A stretch of DNA of 64,000 nt from Sphingorhabdus lutea (GTDB lineage: Bacteria; Pseudomonadota; Alphaproteobacteria; Sphingomonadales; Sphingomonadaceae), in assembly GCF_001889025.1 (NCBI RefSeq), contig NZ_CP018154.1, positions 1,602,501 to 1,666,500 of the forward strand, in the 5' to 3' direction. Numbering within the stretch: the stretch's first letter is position 1; every line of letters starts with the position of its first letter. This document shows positions 45,745-55,423 of this stretch, piece after piece. The translations under genes and the position numbers were made by a program. The notes beneath the pieces are model-generated. The model saw only the letters and a program-made list of their open reading frames with translations, did no database searches and was not told where the DNA came from.

Positions 45745-46713
45745 ATGATAATCGATACCCTTACGTCACCTGTTATATTATTTTTTCTTCTGGGCTTTTT
45801 TGCGGCATTTGCAAAATCTGATCTTTCGATACCCGAAGCATTTGGCAAGGCAATGTCGATATATTTAATGGTCGCCATCGGTTTAAAAGGTGGTGTGGAG
45901 GTTATGAATGCAGGGTTTAGCATTGATTTGTTAAATGCTGCATTGGCCGGATTATCATTAAGCTTTCTATTACCTGTGCCTGCTTTTTTCGCGTTAATAT
46001 ATTTTGGAAAATTAAAACCGGTCGATGCTGGCGCTGTCGCGGCACATTATGGTTCGGTCAGCGTGGTTACATTTGTCACGGCAAAGGAATTACTAACCAA
46101 TCAAGGGTTAGAACCCGCGGGCTATATGGTGGCGGTACTGGCGATTATGGAAACGCCGGCAATTATTTCTGGTCTATTGTTAATTAGATTTGGAAATAAG
46201 GGAAAAAGCACAGAAAAATCAAATAATAATATTAAAAAATTATTGCATGAAGTATTTACAAATGCATCTGTAATTTTGTTAATCGGTGCATTCATTATTG
46301 GTATGGTCGCAGGAAAAAGCGGATTTGAACCCATAAAGCCACTGTTCGAAGTTGGCTTTAAAGGTGTGCTTTGCCTATTTTTATTGGATATGGGCTTGGT
46401 CGCTGGGCGGCGTTTGGTGCAATCGAACAAATTATCGTTAAGATTGGTGATGATTGGGATTTGCCTGCCCATTTTTAATGGCACATTTGGTGCTATTATT
46501 GGACTTGGCATTGGATTGGATGCGGGCAGCGCCATTGCGCTTTCAATTTTAGGCGCCAGCGCTTCCTATATTGCCGTTCCAGCGGCGATGAGGCTGGCCG
46601 CGCCAGAGGCTGATCCGGGCATATATTTAACCATGTCCTTGGGCGTTACATTTCCATTTAATATCATTATAGGTATCAGCCTATATACTTATATTGTTCA
46701 GATATTGGGGTAA
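45745..46713 (+). CDS. SbtA-family sodium-dependent bicarbonate transporter
   Basis: 322 aa, about ten transmembrane segments. The family motifs are visible: SPVILFFLLGFFAAFAKSDL at the start, IYLMVAIGLKGGVEV, and AGAVAAHYGSVSVVTFVTA, typical of SbtA. It imports HCO3- with Na+ in cyanobacteria; here it is an inference from family. ATG 45745 chosen because GTGGAA lies upstream and the helix starts at once; the earlier ATG at 45676 adds a short non-hydrophobic-anchored tail. It is followed 2 bases later by a P-II-like gene and then carbonic anhydrase. Confidence 0.88.
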   Translation: MIIDTLTSPVILFFLLGFFAAFAKSDLSIPEAFGKAMSIYLMVAIGLKGGVEVMNAGFSIDLLNAALAGLSLSFLLPVPAFFALIYFGKLKPVDAGAVAAHYGSVSVVTFVTAKELLTNQGLEPAGYMVAVLAIMETPAIISGLLLIRFGNKGKSTEKSNNNIKKLLHEVFTNASVILLIGAFIIGMVAGKSGFEPIKPLFEVGFKGVLCLFLLDMGLVAGRRLVQSNKLSLRLVMIGICLPIFNGTFGAIIGLGIGLDAGSAIALSILGASASYIAVPAAMRLAAPEADPGIYLTMSLGVTFPFNIIIGISLYTYIVQILG

Positions 46714-46715
46714 TT

Positions 46716-47027
46716 ATGGTTGAAACAGTCATCAGAAAACGTATCGAAATTTTAGTAGATACGCCGTTAATCCCGCATATAATCGATTTATTAAAAAAAG
46801 TTGATATGTCAGGGTGGAGTGTCATTCATGTCGATTCTGGCGGCGGTAGAGACGGCGAATGGAGCGATGACGATTTTACTGGAGCAAGCGCAAAATCAAT
46901 TATTTTGGTGATTGCTTCAGAGGAAAAAACTAATAATTTAGTTGATCTTATTGCCCCTATTTTAGATAGTCATCGTTTATTATTAACTGTTGCCAATGTG
47001 GCCGTTGTTAGAGGACATAAATTTTAA
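46716..47027 (+). CDS. P-II-like protein (SbtB/CPII-type)
   Basis: 103 aa with a GlnB-like ferredoxin fold. In place of the normal T-loop (with its uridylylated Tyr) it has GGGRDGEWSDDDFTGASAKS at residues 42-61, so it cannot be regulated by GlnD in the usual way. SVIHV precedes it and VVRGHKF ends the protein. Partner of SbtA in cyanobacteria (SbtB), where it senses cyclic AMP and adenine nucleotides and closes the transporter; the CPII variants bind ADP and bicarbonate. Its stop and the next start share bases (TAATG at 47025-47029). Confidence 0.85.
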   Translation: MVETVIRKRIEILVDTPLIPHIIDLLKKVDMSGWSVIHVDSGGGRDGEWSDDDFTGASAKSIILVIASEEKTNNLVDLIAPILDSHRLLLTVANVAVVRGHKF

Positions 47028-47650
47028 TGCCTGAATTTGCGCATCTTGTATCTGGTTATAAACGTTTTCGTCAGGGTGCTTATCTAGAGCAAAAATCAAA
47101 ATATGATCTATTATCATCAGATGGGCAAATGCCTCCGGTAATGATTATTTCATGTTGTGACAGTAGGGTCGATCCCGCAACAATTTTTGATACCGTGCCC
47201 GGACAGGTTTTTGCGCTGCGTAATGTTGCCAATTTGGTGCCGCCATATCAACCTGATAGTCATTTGCATGGCGCATCAGCGGCGATTGAATTTGGTGTCA
47301 CAGGATTAAATGTTCAACATATTGTCATCCTTGGTCATGGGCAATGTGGCGGCATTAAAGCAGCGCTGCAAAATCATGGCGCAAAAGAGAAAAGTGAGAG
47401 CTTTGTTCATAATTGGATGAGCATTATTGACGATGCGGTTGAACATGTTTGCAATTCAACTTCTGATGATAAGCAATTGGCGCTAGAGCTTGAAGCGATT
47501 AAGATAAGTTTGCATAATTTGCGTACATTTCCATATATAAAAGAACGTGAAGATTCTGGCCAATTAAAGCTACATGGGACATTTTTTGCCATTTCAGACG
47601 GCATATTGCATGTCTTGGATGAAGAAACTGGTCTATTTTCACCTGCTTAA
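47027..47650 (+). CDS. Beta-type carbonic anhydrase
   Basis: Interconverts CO2 and HCO3-. 207 aa. Zinc ligands Cys43 and Asp45 in SCCDSRVDP, His104 and Cys107 in LGHGQCGGI. ALRNVANLVPPY is also conserved. Placed directly after the SbtA and P-II-like genes, so supply and interconversion of bicarbonate are encoded together. Confidence 0.95.
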   Translation: MPEFAHLVSGYKRFRQGAYLEQKSKYDLLSSDGQMPPVMIISCCDSRVDPATIFDTVPGQVFALRNVANLVPPYQPDSHLHGASAAIEFGVTGLNVQHIVILGHGQCGGIKAALQNHGAKEKSESFVHNWMSIIDDAVEHVCNSTSDDKQLALELEAIKISLHNLRTFPYIKEREDSGQLKLHGTFFAISDGILHVLDEETGLFSPA

Positions 47651-47731
47651 AAAATAGCTGGACTTATTGTTCACCCATCTCGTAACTTGCCCCAAATTCA
47701 ACATAATAATAAATGAAAATGGGGATGGCCG

Positions 47732-49171
47732 ATGAATTGGACATATGTAAGCTTAGGATTATATTTTCTTCTAATGATCGGCATCGGCCTATATGCTTGG
47801 CGTAAATCGACCAGCAATAGCGGCGAATATTTATTGGGCGGGCGTCAATTGGGGCCCGCGGTTACCGCGCTTTCGGCGGGGGCTTCTGATATGTCAGGTT
47901 GGCTTTTACTTGGTCTTCCGGGTGCTTTATATGCCACGGGTCTGGTGGAGGCATGGATTGGCATTGGATTGTTCATCGGTGCATTTGCCAATTGGATTAT
48001 TGTTGCCCCTCGCCTTCGAGAGCAAACTGAAAAACTTGGCGATTCGTTGACTATCCCGCAATTTCTGGCCAATCGTTTTCCCGACCATGCATCGATTTTG
48101 CGTATTGTTTCTGCGGTTATTATCGTGGCTTTTTTCTCTGTTTATACCGCAGCGGGTTTGGTCGGCGGTGGTTTATTGTTTCAGGAAAGCTTTGCCGATC
48201 TGTTTAACAATGTGTCGATGAGCGATTATATGCTGGGCATTTGGGTTACAGGCGGGGTTGTAGTTGGTTACACAATGTTTGGCGGTTTTCTTGCGGTGTC
48301 GCTGACCGATTTTGTTCAAGGCTGCATCATGGTTGTTGCCTTAATTTTAATGCCCATTGTCATCCTTACCAATGATGGAGGTTGGACAGCGGCCAATGCG
48401 ACATTGACCAATATCAATCCAGAATTTTTAAGCATGACCCAAGGTTTAACATTTTTGGGTTTTGTATCGGCAGTGACTTGGGGACTTGGTTATTTTGGCC
48501 AACCTCATATCATCGTGCGGTTTATGGCGATTAGAAGCGTCAAAGACGTGCCCATTGCGCGCAATATTGGCATGATATGGATGGGCGTGGCATTATTGGG
48601 CGCGATTGGTGTAGGGATATTTGGCCGCGCCTATGCCGCGCAAAATGGCATTATTTTGGAAAAACCCGAAACCATATTCATTTTATTGGCCAATATGCTT
48701 TTTAATCCGTTGATTACTGGTTTCTTACTTGCTGCTTTATTGGCCGCGATTATGAGCACGATTAGCTCGCAATTATTGGTGGCGAGCAGCTCTCTGACCG
48801 AAGATTTTTACAGATTATTCCTTCGCAAAAATGCCAGTGAAACCGAAATGGTCAATATTGGTAGGCTTTGTGTGCTTGCCGTGGCAATTATTGCTGCGTT
48901 CATTGCCTCTGACCCTGAAAGCAAGGTACTTGGCCTTGTCTCCAATGCATGGGCCGGATTTGGCGCGGCATTTGGTCCGTTAATATTGCTTTCCTTAACA
49001 TGGAAACGCATGACGGGCGCGGGCGCGGTTGCTGGCTTGATTGTCGGCGCGGCCAGCGTTGCGATTTGGATTGCAATGGGATGGAGCAGTGAAATATATG
49101 AAATTGTTCCTGGATTTATCCTTGCCTTTGCTGCGATAATTTTGGTGAGCAATTTAACCAAAAAATCTTAA
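47732..49171 (+). CDS. putP: Sodium/proline symporter PutP
   Basis: Sodium:solute symporter family, about 13 transmembrane segments, 479 aa. SAGASDMSGWLLLGLPGALY is the PutP substrate/sodium motif, followed by AAGLVGGGLLFQ and VTWGLGYFGQPHIIVRFMAI. Na+-site residues in helix 8 (LAAIMSTISSQLLVASSSLTED) are present. No putA neighbour. Confidence 0.92.
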   Translation: MNWTYVSLGLYFLLMIGIGLYAWRKSTSNSGEYLLGGRQLGPAVTALSAGASDMSGWLLLGLPGALYATGLVEAWIGIGLFIGAFANWIIVAPRLREQTEKLGDSLTIPQFLANRFPDHASILRIVSAVIIVAFFSVYTAAGLVGGGLLFQESFADLFNNVSMSDYMLGIWVTGGVVVGYTMFGGFLAVSLTDFVQGCIMVVALILMPIVILTNDGGWTAANATLTNINPEFLSMTQGLTFLGFVSAVTWGLGYFGQPHIIVRFMAIRSVKDVPIARNIGMIWMGVALLGAIGVGIFGRAYAAQNGIILEKPETIFILLANMLFNPLITGFLLAALLAAIMSTISSQLLVASSSLTEDFYRLFLRKNASETEMVNIGRLCVLAVAIIAAFIASDPESKVLGLVSNAWAGFGAAFGPLILLSLTWKRMTGAGAVAGLIVGAASVAIWIAMGWSSEIYEIVPGFILAFAAIILVSNLTKKS

Positions 49172-49186
49172 ATTAACGGACAGGCT

Positions 49187-50125
49187 CTATTTTTTCGGAA
49201 ATGTTTGAGAATATATTTTTTGGGGGAATTGATAAACTGCCCATGCGCAATCATGCAAAAAACCCCAATAACAAATCCAAATATCATAGATAAAGCCCCG
49301 AGAGTTTAGCCTTTCATTCACAAGGCCAATATTTTTTATATCCTGTTTGGGGGAGCAATATGTCCCGAACAATGCATCCCATGTAGAAAATAAAGTCGCA
49401 TAATTACTATTATAATGAGCAGGGTCGGTTGAATGATGTACCCAATGGAGATGCGGTGATTGCAATACCCATTTACCAAACCAATTCCATTTCCATTGCA
49501 GCTGGCTATGCTTTAACCCGGCAAGCACAGATCGCAATACCAAAATCGAGGTAAATTCTATTATCGGCAGACCAAGTAAAGAGGCAATTAAGGCATGTTT
49601 CGCCGCATGTATTGCAACCTCCATAGGATGATTGCGATGCGATGTTATGACGGTCATTTCCTTGGCCGCATGATGGAATTGATGCAAATTCCATAAAATT
49701 TTACTTTCATGGGATAATCGATGAATCCAATAATCCATAAAATCAATAATGATTAAAAATAAAAGCGCATGCAAAATTGGGTGTGTGTTAAATCCCAAAT
49801 CAGAAGGCAAAATGGCAGATATTTTACCCTGTAAATATTCGAATAACCCAATTGATAGAATTAGGCCTAAAAGGCTACTAATTGAGCTATTCATTATTAA
49901 AAATGTCAATATATCGATGCGCGCGGTAACATTCGGTTTTAATAATTTACGTAATGAAGATTTTAACCAGCCAATAAACAAAATTTCAATTATCATGGCT
50001 GCAAATGAAAATGTAGCGGCGACTAAAATTACCTGAAATATGATGCCAGGAGGAAATGCCAAGAACAGCTTATTATAAATGCCCTGCGTTGATTTATACC
50101 ACTCCACTATATTATCTTTCATCAT
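49187..50125 (-). CDS. Fatty acid hydroxylase/sterol desaturase family membrane protein
   Basis: 312 aa, di-iron membrane enzyme fold. Histidine clusters: HRLSHES, HQFHHAAKEMTVITSHRNHP, then LHWVHHSTDPAHYNSNYA. Several helices at the N-terminus. These enzymes hydroxylate or desaturate lipids, carotenoids or sterols. Converges with putP across 15 bases. Substrate unknown. Confidence 0.88.
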   Translation of the reverse strand: MMKDNIVEWYKSTQGIYNKLFLAFPPGIIFQVILVAATFSFAAMIIEILFIGWLKSSLRKLLKPNVTARIDILTFLIMNSSISSLLGLILSIGLFEYLQGKISAILPSDLGFNTHPILHALLFLIIIDFMDYWIHRLSHESKILWNLHQFHHAAKEMTVITSHRNHPMEVAIHAAKHALIASLLGLPIIEFTSILVLRSVLAGLKHSQLQWKWNWFGKWVLQSPHLHWVHHSTDPAHYNSNYATLFSTWDALFGTYCSPKQDIKNIGLVNERLNSRGFIYDIWICYWGFLHDCAWAVYQFPQKIYSQTFPKK

Positions 50126-50330
50126 TCATCATAAATATCGTCGTCATAAAATATTAACCAAAAAATAAATTGAAATATGATTCAGGTTAGAAAACCGTCG
50201 ATTTTATCCAATAATATGAATTATATATGACGATTTGTAAAACTGTGTCACGCGGTTACGTGACTTGCACCATAGGCGAATATTGCGAATAATCCATATA
50301 TTAAGAAAATAAAAAATAGGGTGCAGACAT

Positions 50331-50690
50331 ATGAATTTTTTTAATCGAAAAGATGAGGATATAAATGTAAAAACTAAAAAATCATTCGTTTCAAATTATC
50401 AAAAATTTATCGTATTAAGATCTTTATTATCCACCAACATCAATTTCGTTAACCCCATCTGGGCCCTATTATATGAAATTTACGAAAGATCGAAAAAGGA
50501 AGACGGAATAGCGATCTCATCACTTGGTCTGGATAATGGTATCCCCTTAACATCTGTACTACGTTATGTGGACGAAATGACGAATGATGGAATAATTCAC
50601 AAGGTGAGAGATAAAAAGGATAAGCGCCGTATGCTAGTAAAGATGGAACCAAAAATCGACGAACAATTAGACGCGATTTTTGATCTTTAA
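50331..50690 (+). CDS. Small winged-helix (MarR-like) regulator
   Basis: 119 aa, mostly one winged-helix domain: EIYERSKKEDGIAISSLGL, then VLRYVDEMTNDGIIHKVRDK, then KDKRRMLVKM as the wing. Similar to the single-domain HTHs common in sphingomonads that follow LuxR regulators. No ligand pocket recognisable. Convergent with the LuxR-type gene at 50753; a 23-base palindrome lies between. Confidence 0.7.
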   Translation: MNFFNRKDEDINVKTKKSFVSNYQKFIVLRSLLSTNINFVNPIWALLYEIYERSKKEDGIAISSLGLDNGIPLTSVLRYVDEMTNDGIIHKVRDKKDKRRMLVKMEPKIDEQLDAIFDL

Positions 50691-50692
50691 TT

Positions 50693-50715
50693 AAATATTT
50701 AGGGCCTAGATATTT
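50693..50715. promoter_or_regulatory. 23-base near-perfect palindrome
   Basis: AAATATTTAGG (50693-50703) and CCTAGATATTT (50705-50715) are inverted copies with one mismatch around a single central G. Placed between two converging regulator genes, directly after a stop. No loop, so an intrinsic terminator is unlikely; operator or chance AT-rich dyad. Confidence 0.35.
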
Positions 50716-50752
50716 TGTTTAGTGATTATAAATGATGAAAAGAAAGGATAGA

Positions 50753-51502
50753 TTAAGCTTCCAATAAATAACCATAGCTATTGGCCACTGCAAAGGCATC
50801 GCTTTTATTATGGACATTTAATTTTTTATAAATCCGGCGGATATACGTATCAACCGAACTTGGTGATAATGAAATAATTTGCGATATATCCATTTTGCTT
50901 TTGCCTGCTGCCATCCAGCCTAAAATTTCTTTTTCCCTTGGGGATAATTCGACCGGTGCGTCTTGTACATCCAAAAAGATGACCATTTGTTTATGCGTTT
51001 CCATCGACAAATGTTCTAATAATTTTACCAAAATTTCGTCAGATAAGTTTACTTTATCGTTAAAACCAAATGTTATGCATCCATTTATAAATTTAGCGCC
51101 AAATAAGGGTATGATTAAAAATTGGGTAACATCTAACTCTTTTAATCGGTTAAATAATTTACGCCTCCATGTCGGGAATTTTGGGTTTACCACATTATCT
51201 AAATGAGTATCTGTGATCGTTTCGCCATTCACCATGATGGATTGATGAAAATGCCTAGTCCGGCTTAATAAATCAGCCTGCGATACGTCACCATAAATTT
51301 TATGGCGGCTTGTGGTATAAAAATGCCCTAAATTTTGAACATTTGGGGATAATGCTTGCTCAATATAATATGAGCAATAATTTGATTTTAAAGAGCGAGA
51401 AGATTTTAAAAGATTTTTGATTATCCCGCGCGGGTTTTTGGGCGTGTTGAGACACGCCTTCAAAAATGTTTGAACTTCTATAGATTTTTCAGAGAGTGGC
51501 AT
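50753..51502 (-). CDS. LuxR-family regulator with autoinducer-like sensing domain
   Basis: 249 aa. The last ~65 residues are a complete LuxR HTH (LSPREKEILGWMAAGKSKMD ... SPSSVDTYIRRIYKKLNVHN). The N-terminal 170 residues are of LuxR-type sensory size, with FLIIPLFGAKFINGCITFGF resembling the autoinducer-binding fold, but the key signature residues cannot be confirmed. The start at 51502 has GGAG 7 bases upstream. No luxI synthase is present, so it is an orphan (solo) regulator. Confidence 0.82.
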   Translation of the reverse strand: MPLSEKSIEVQTFLKACLNTPKNPRGIIKNLLKSSRSLKSNYCSYYIEQALSPNVQNLGHFYTTSRHKIYGDVSQADLLSRTRHFHQSIMVNGETITDTHLDNVVNPKFPTWRRKLFNRLKELDVTQFLIIPLFGAKFINGCITFGFNDKVNLSDEILVKLLEHLSMETHKQMVIFLDVQDAPVELSPREKEILGWMAAGKSKMDISQIISLSPSSVDTYIRRIYKKLNVHNKSDAFAVANSYGYLLEA

Positions 51503-51715
51503 AAGCATACTCCATCCTGCCCAAAAGGCATAATAATTCTTAATACTATTTCCTGCATTGATTGCGTAATCATATCAGAAATTAGAAAAAAAGCAAATGA
51601 TTGACAGGACTTAGCCCTAAGGAGAAAAATTATTCCTCCAAAAGCTTACAAGAATTGGTGAAAAATATAGGTTAATAAGATATTTTTCATATATATTATT
51701 CAACCATATAAATTA

Positions 51716-53395
51716 TTATCTTGTCAGTTTTTTATAGCTTGTCCGTCCTGGTTTCAGGGCATCTTCGCCAAGCCGGCGAACCTTATCCTCCTCATAGGAT
51801 TCAAAATTGCCCTCAAACCATTCAACATGGCTGTCACCTTCAAAGGCAAGAATATGAGTCGCCAATCGATCAAGGAAAAAACGGTCATGCGAAATGACCA
51901 CGGCGCAGCCCGCAAAACATTCCAATGCCTCTTCCAAAGCAGATAGCGTTTCCACGTCCAAATCATTGGTTGGCTCGTCAAGCAACAACACATTGCCGCC
52001 CTCTTTTAACATTCGGGCCATATGCACACGGTTGCGCTCACCACCTGATAATTGGCCAACCTTTTTCTGTTGGTCAGGACCTTTAAAGTTAAACGCACCA
52101 ACATAGCCACGGGTTGACATTTCATGCTTACCAATGGTCATATAATCATGCCCACCGGAAATCGCCTCCCATACATTATGGTCGCCATTCAAATCATCAC
52201 GGCTTTGGTCAACATAGCCCAATTTTACGGTGTCACCAATATCAACACTGCCGCTATCGGGGGTTTCTTTGCCCGTTATCAGTTTAAACAAAGTGGTTTT
52301 ACCTGCACCATTGGGGCCAATAACGCCAACAATGCCGCCTGGTGGCAAAGTAAAGGAGAGGTCTTCGAACAGCACCTTATCACCATAGGATTTAGACACA
52401 TTTTTAACCTCAATCACCTTGCTGCCTAAACGCTCCGGCGTTTGGATAAGGATTTGCGCCTTGCCCGGATCGCGGTTTTCCTGTGCTTCAACCAATTGGT
52501 CAAATGATTTAATCCGCGCCTTTGATTTTGCCTGACGTGCCTTGGGCGATTGACGAATCCAGTCCAATTCATCGCGAATTGCTTTTTGCCGGCCCTTATC
52601 TTCGCGTGATTCTTGTTCCAGACGTTTGGCCTTTTTATCCAAATAGGTGGAATAATTACCTTCATATACAAAATAGCGCCCGCGATCGAGCTCCAAAATC
52701 CAGCTAACAACATTGTCTAGGAAGTAGCGATCGTGGGTAACCAGAATGACATTGCCTTTATAATCAACCAAATGTTTTTCAAGCCATGCAACGCTTTCCG
52801 CGTCAAGATGGTTGGTTGGTTCGTCAAGCAGAAGAATATCTGGCTTTTCAAGCAGCAAACGGGTCAGCGCAACACGGCGTTTTTCACCACCGGATAGCGA
52901 AGTAACCGCACTATCCCCAGGGGGGCAGCGTAAAGCCTCCATCGCGATTTCAAGCTGATTATCCAATGTCCAGCCATCAACAGCATCAATTTTTTCCTGC
53001 AATGTGCCCATTTCTTCCATCAATGCATCAAAATCTGCATCGGCGGGGGGATCGCCCATTAACATGGAAATTTCATTAAAGCGGTCAACCAAATCGGCGA
53101 CTTCGCGCACACCGTCCATCACATTTTCACGAACGCTTTTATTGGGGTCAAGCTCTGGCTCTTGCGCCAAATATCCCACGCTAATCCCCTCACCCGGCCA
53201 TGCTTCGCCGGTAAATTCGGTGTCCATACCCGCCATGATTTTCATCAATGTGGATTTACCCGTACCATTTGGGCCCACAATACCAATTTTTGCATCGGGA
53301 TAAAATTGCAAGTGAATGCCATCCAAAACCGGTTTTTTAGCGCCGGGAAAAGTTTTGGTCATACCCTTCATTACAAAGCTATATTGTGCAGCCAT
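51716..53395 (-). CDS. ettA: Energy-dependent translational throttle protein EttA (ABC-F)
   Basis: Ribosome-binding ABC-F ATPase, 559 aa from the ATG at 53395 (AGAG 6 bases upstream). Two ABC cassettes: GIVGPNGTGKSTLMKIMAG, SLSGGEKRRVALTRLLLEKP and ILLLDEPTNHLDAESV; then GVIGPNGAGKTTLFKLITG, QLSGGERNRVHMARMLKEGG and VLLLDEPTNDLDVETL. The linker with RQSPKARQAKSKARIKSFDQ is EttA-like. In-frame codons continue upstream to 53569 but have no ribosome-binding site. Shares a divergent intergenic region with the M28 peptidase. Confidence 0.96.
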   Translation of the reverse strand: MAAQYSFVMKGMTKTFPGAKKPVLDGIHLQFYPDAKIGIVGPNGTGKSTLMKIMAGMDTEFTGEAWPGEGISVGYLAQEPELDPNKSVRENVMDGVREVADLVDRFNEISMLMGDPPADADFDALMEEMGTLQEKIDAVDGWTLDNQLEIAMEALRCPPGDSAVTSLSGGEKRRVALTRLLLEKPDILLLDEPTNHLDAESVAWLEKHLVDYKGNVILVTHDRYFLDNVVSWILELDRGRYFVYEGNYSTYLDKKAKRLEQESREDKGRQKAIRDELDWIRQSPKARQAKSKARIKSFDQLVEAQENRDPGKAQILIQTPERLGSKVIEVKNVSKSYGDKVLFEDLSFTLPPGGIVGVIGPNGAGKTTLFKLITGKETPDSGSVDIGDTVKLGYVDQSRDDLNGDHNVWEAISGGHDYMTIGKHEMSTRGYVGAFNFKGPDQQKKVGQLSGGERNRVHMARMLKEGGNVLLLDEPTNDLDVETLSALEEALECFAGCAVVISHDRFFLDRLATHILAFEGDSHVEWFEGNFESYEEDKVRRLGEDALKPGRTSYKKLTR

Positions 53396-53549
53396 TTTAA
53401 TCTCTTTTTTCCAAATTTGATATTGCGGTTTGAATAACCAATTATTGCGCCGTTCACTAGCCTTGTGTGAACAAAGCTGCAAGAGGCTAATGCAAATGAG
53501 ATATAAAGCCCTATTGCAATATTGATTATTCGCGATAATCATAATGTGC

Positions 53550-54935
53550 ATGAAACATCTAAAAACCATGCTCGCCTTGGCTGCAATGACCAGCCTTACC
53601 CCGCCAATTTTGGCTCAAAATAATATTATTGACCAACAGGCCGCATCAATGGCCCGTGACAAGGGATTATCCGATAATGTGGGATATGATATTATTGAAG
53701 GTTTAACCACCGAAATTGGCCCGCGTCAGGCCGGAACAGAGGCCGAGGCACGCGCGCGCATTTGGTCAATTGCAAAATTAAAGGCTTTGGGCTTTACCAA
53801 TGCCAGAATCGAAGAATATGAAATGCCGACATGGGTGCGGGGCGAGGAAAGCGCATCCATTATTTCACCCTACCCTCAAAATTTGGCTATTACCGCTTTA
53901 GGTAATAGCGCAAGCACAGGCGAAGACGGATTAACCGCTGATATTGTTTATTTTCCCACATTGGCCGATTTAATTGCCGCCAATGATGCCGATGTGAAGG
54001 GCAAAATTGTCTTTGTCAGCCATGCCATGAAGGCAACACAAGATGGATCAAGTTATGGCGCATATGGTCCAGCACGTTTTGTGGGACCCAATATTGCTGC
54101 CAAAAAGGGCGCGGCAGCCATTGTGATTAGGTCAGCTGGAACCGATTATCATCGCAACCCGCATACAGGAAATACCAATTTTGAAGAAGGCGTCGCGCCA
54201 ATCCCTGCCGGGGCTTTATCCATACCCGATGCCGAAAATTTAGAAAGAATGCTGGCGCGGTCAAAAAATGTTAAAATGGCATTGAAATTGACCCCGAAAA
54301 ATATTGGCATGCAGGTTTCGGGCAATGTAGTTGCCGATATACAGGGCAGCAATCCAAAATTAGGGATGATTGTTATCGCATGCCATTTGGACAGTTGGGA
54401 TTTGGGAACTGGCGCAATTGATGATGCGGCAGGTTGCGGCATCATTACAGCGGCGGCGAAAATAATTGCCGATTCTGGAAAACAACCAAAGCGCAGCATC
54501 CGTTTATTATGGGCCGGCGCTGAGGAAGTGGGAGTATGGGGCGGGCGTGACTATGCATTAAAACATGCCGCCGACAATCATTCACTTGCAATGGAATCTG
54601 ATTTTGGCGCAGGAAAAATATGGGCGGTAGATTTCACCTTGGCAGATAGTGCCAAGGACGTATCGCAGGCGATTATAAGGTCGCTCGCGCCATTGGGCAT
54701 TGTGCCAAGACGCCAAGCAGCTGGAGGTGGGGCCGATGTTGGCGCGATTATAGCCGCGCAGAAATTGGCTATTATTGATCTGCAACAAGATGGCACCAAA
54801 TATTTTGACCTGCACCACACGCCCGATGACACATTTGACAAGGTGGATAAAAGCGAGGTGCAGCAAAATATTGCTGCATGGGCAGCAACGCTGTCTATCA
54901 TCGCAAATTATGAAGGTGAATTAAAACCCGAATGA
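53550..54935 (+). CDS. Exported M28-family metallopeptidase
   Basis: 461 aa with signal peptide (cleavage near ILAQ). A PA-domain-like insertion precedes the zinc peptidase. Zinc-site motifs: ACHLDSWDLGTGAIDDAAGC, LLWAGAEEVGVWGGRDYA, and LHHTPDDTFDKVD. Similar to carboxypeptidase Q (PGCP-like) enzymes; probably cleaves small peptides in the periplasm. Its stop overlaps the next lipoprotein gene (ATGA). Confidence 0.9.
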   Translation: MKHLKTMLALAAMTSLTPPILAQNNIIDQQAASMARDKGLSDNVGYDIIEGLTTEIGPRQAGTEAEARARIWSIAKLKALGFTNARIEEYEMPTWVRGEESASIISPYPQNLAITALGNSASTGEDGLTADIVYFPTLADLIAANDADVKGKIVFVSHAMKATQDGSSYGAYGPARFVGPNIAAKKGAAAIVIRSAGTDYHRNPHTGNTNFEEGVAPIPAGALSIPDAENLERMLARSKNVKMALKLTPKNIGMQVSGNVVADIQGSNPKLGMIVIACHLDSWDLGTGAIDDAAGCGIITAAAKIIADSGKQPKRSIRLLWAGAEEVGVWGGRDYALKHAADNHSLAMESDFGAGKIWAVDFTLADSAKDVSQAIIRSLAPLGIVPRRQAAGGGADVGAIIAAQKLAIIDLQQDGTKYFDLHHTPDDTFDKVDKSEVQQNIAAWAATLSIIANYEGELKPE

Positions 54936-55201
54936 GGCAATATTCGCCAATTAAATTTTTTGCATTGGCCGCCGCGCTCTTTATTTTTGGGTGCGGCGAG
55001 CCTGTTTCTGACCTGCAAAATGACAAAGATATAAATATATCTTCCGATAAAAAGATATCGACTGAAAATGGCGCGAGGTTAAATGCTCCTGCAAATGATA
55101 ATCTGGATAAAATGGATTTGGCTGCAAAGGACGATTTGAATATTAAACAAGCCGCCGTCAAAGCCAAAGAAATTGTCGATAATGACAAAGTAATATATTA
55201 A
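54932..55201 (+). CDS. Small putative lipoprotein
   Basis: 89 aa. Signal ending in a lipobox-like IFGC, then a highly charged Asp/Lys/Asn-rich tail without folded-domain features. Coupled to the M28 peptidase by a 4-base overlap, which supports it being real. Function unknown. Confidence 0.65.
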   Translation: MRQYSPIKFFALAAALFIFGCGEPVSDLQNDKDINISSDKKISTENGARLNAPANDNLDKMDLAAKDDLNIKQAAVKAKEIVDNDKVIY

Positions 55202-55423
55202 AATTGGTTAAAATGCGCCATTTGCTTTACACTTGCGTAAAAAGTTTATTTCGATTAATTGGCATGTAAATTCGCAGGATTTTATTATTTTTAAAGAATA
55301 TTGATCAAATGATCGTCTCTTTAAAATATTTATTTCATCCCCTTTCCATGCGCCGCGCAGCATATGTTTCATCAATATATTATATGCGCAATTGCGTGAG
55401 ATTTATATTTAACAAGGTCATCT

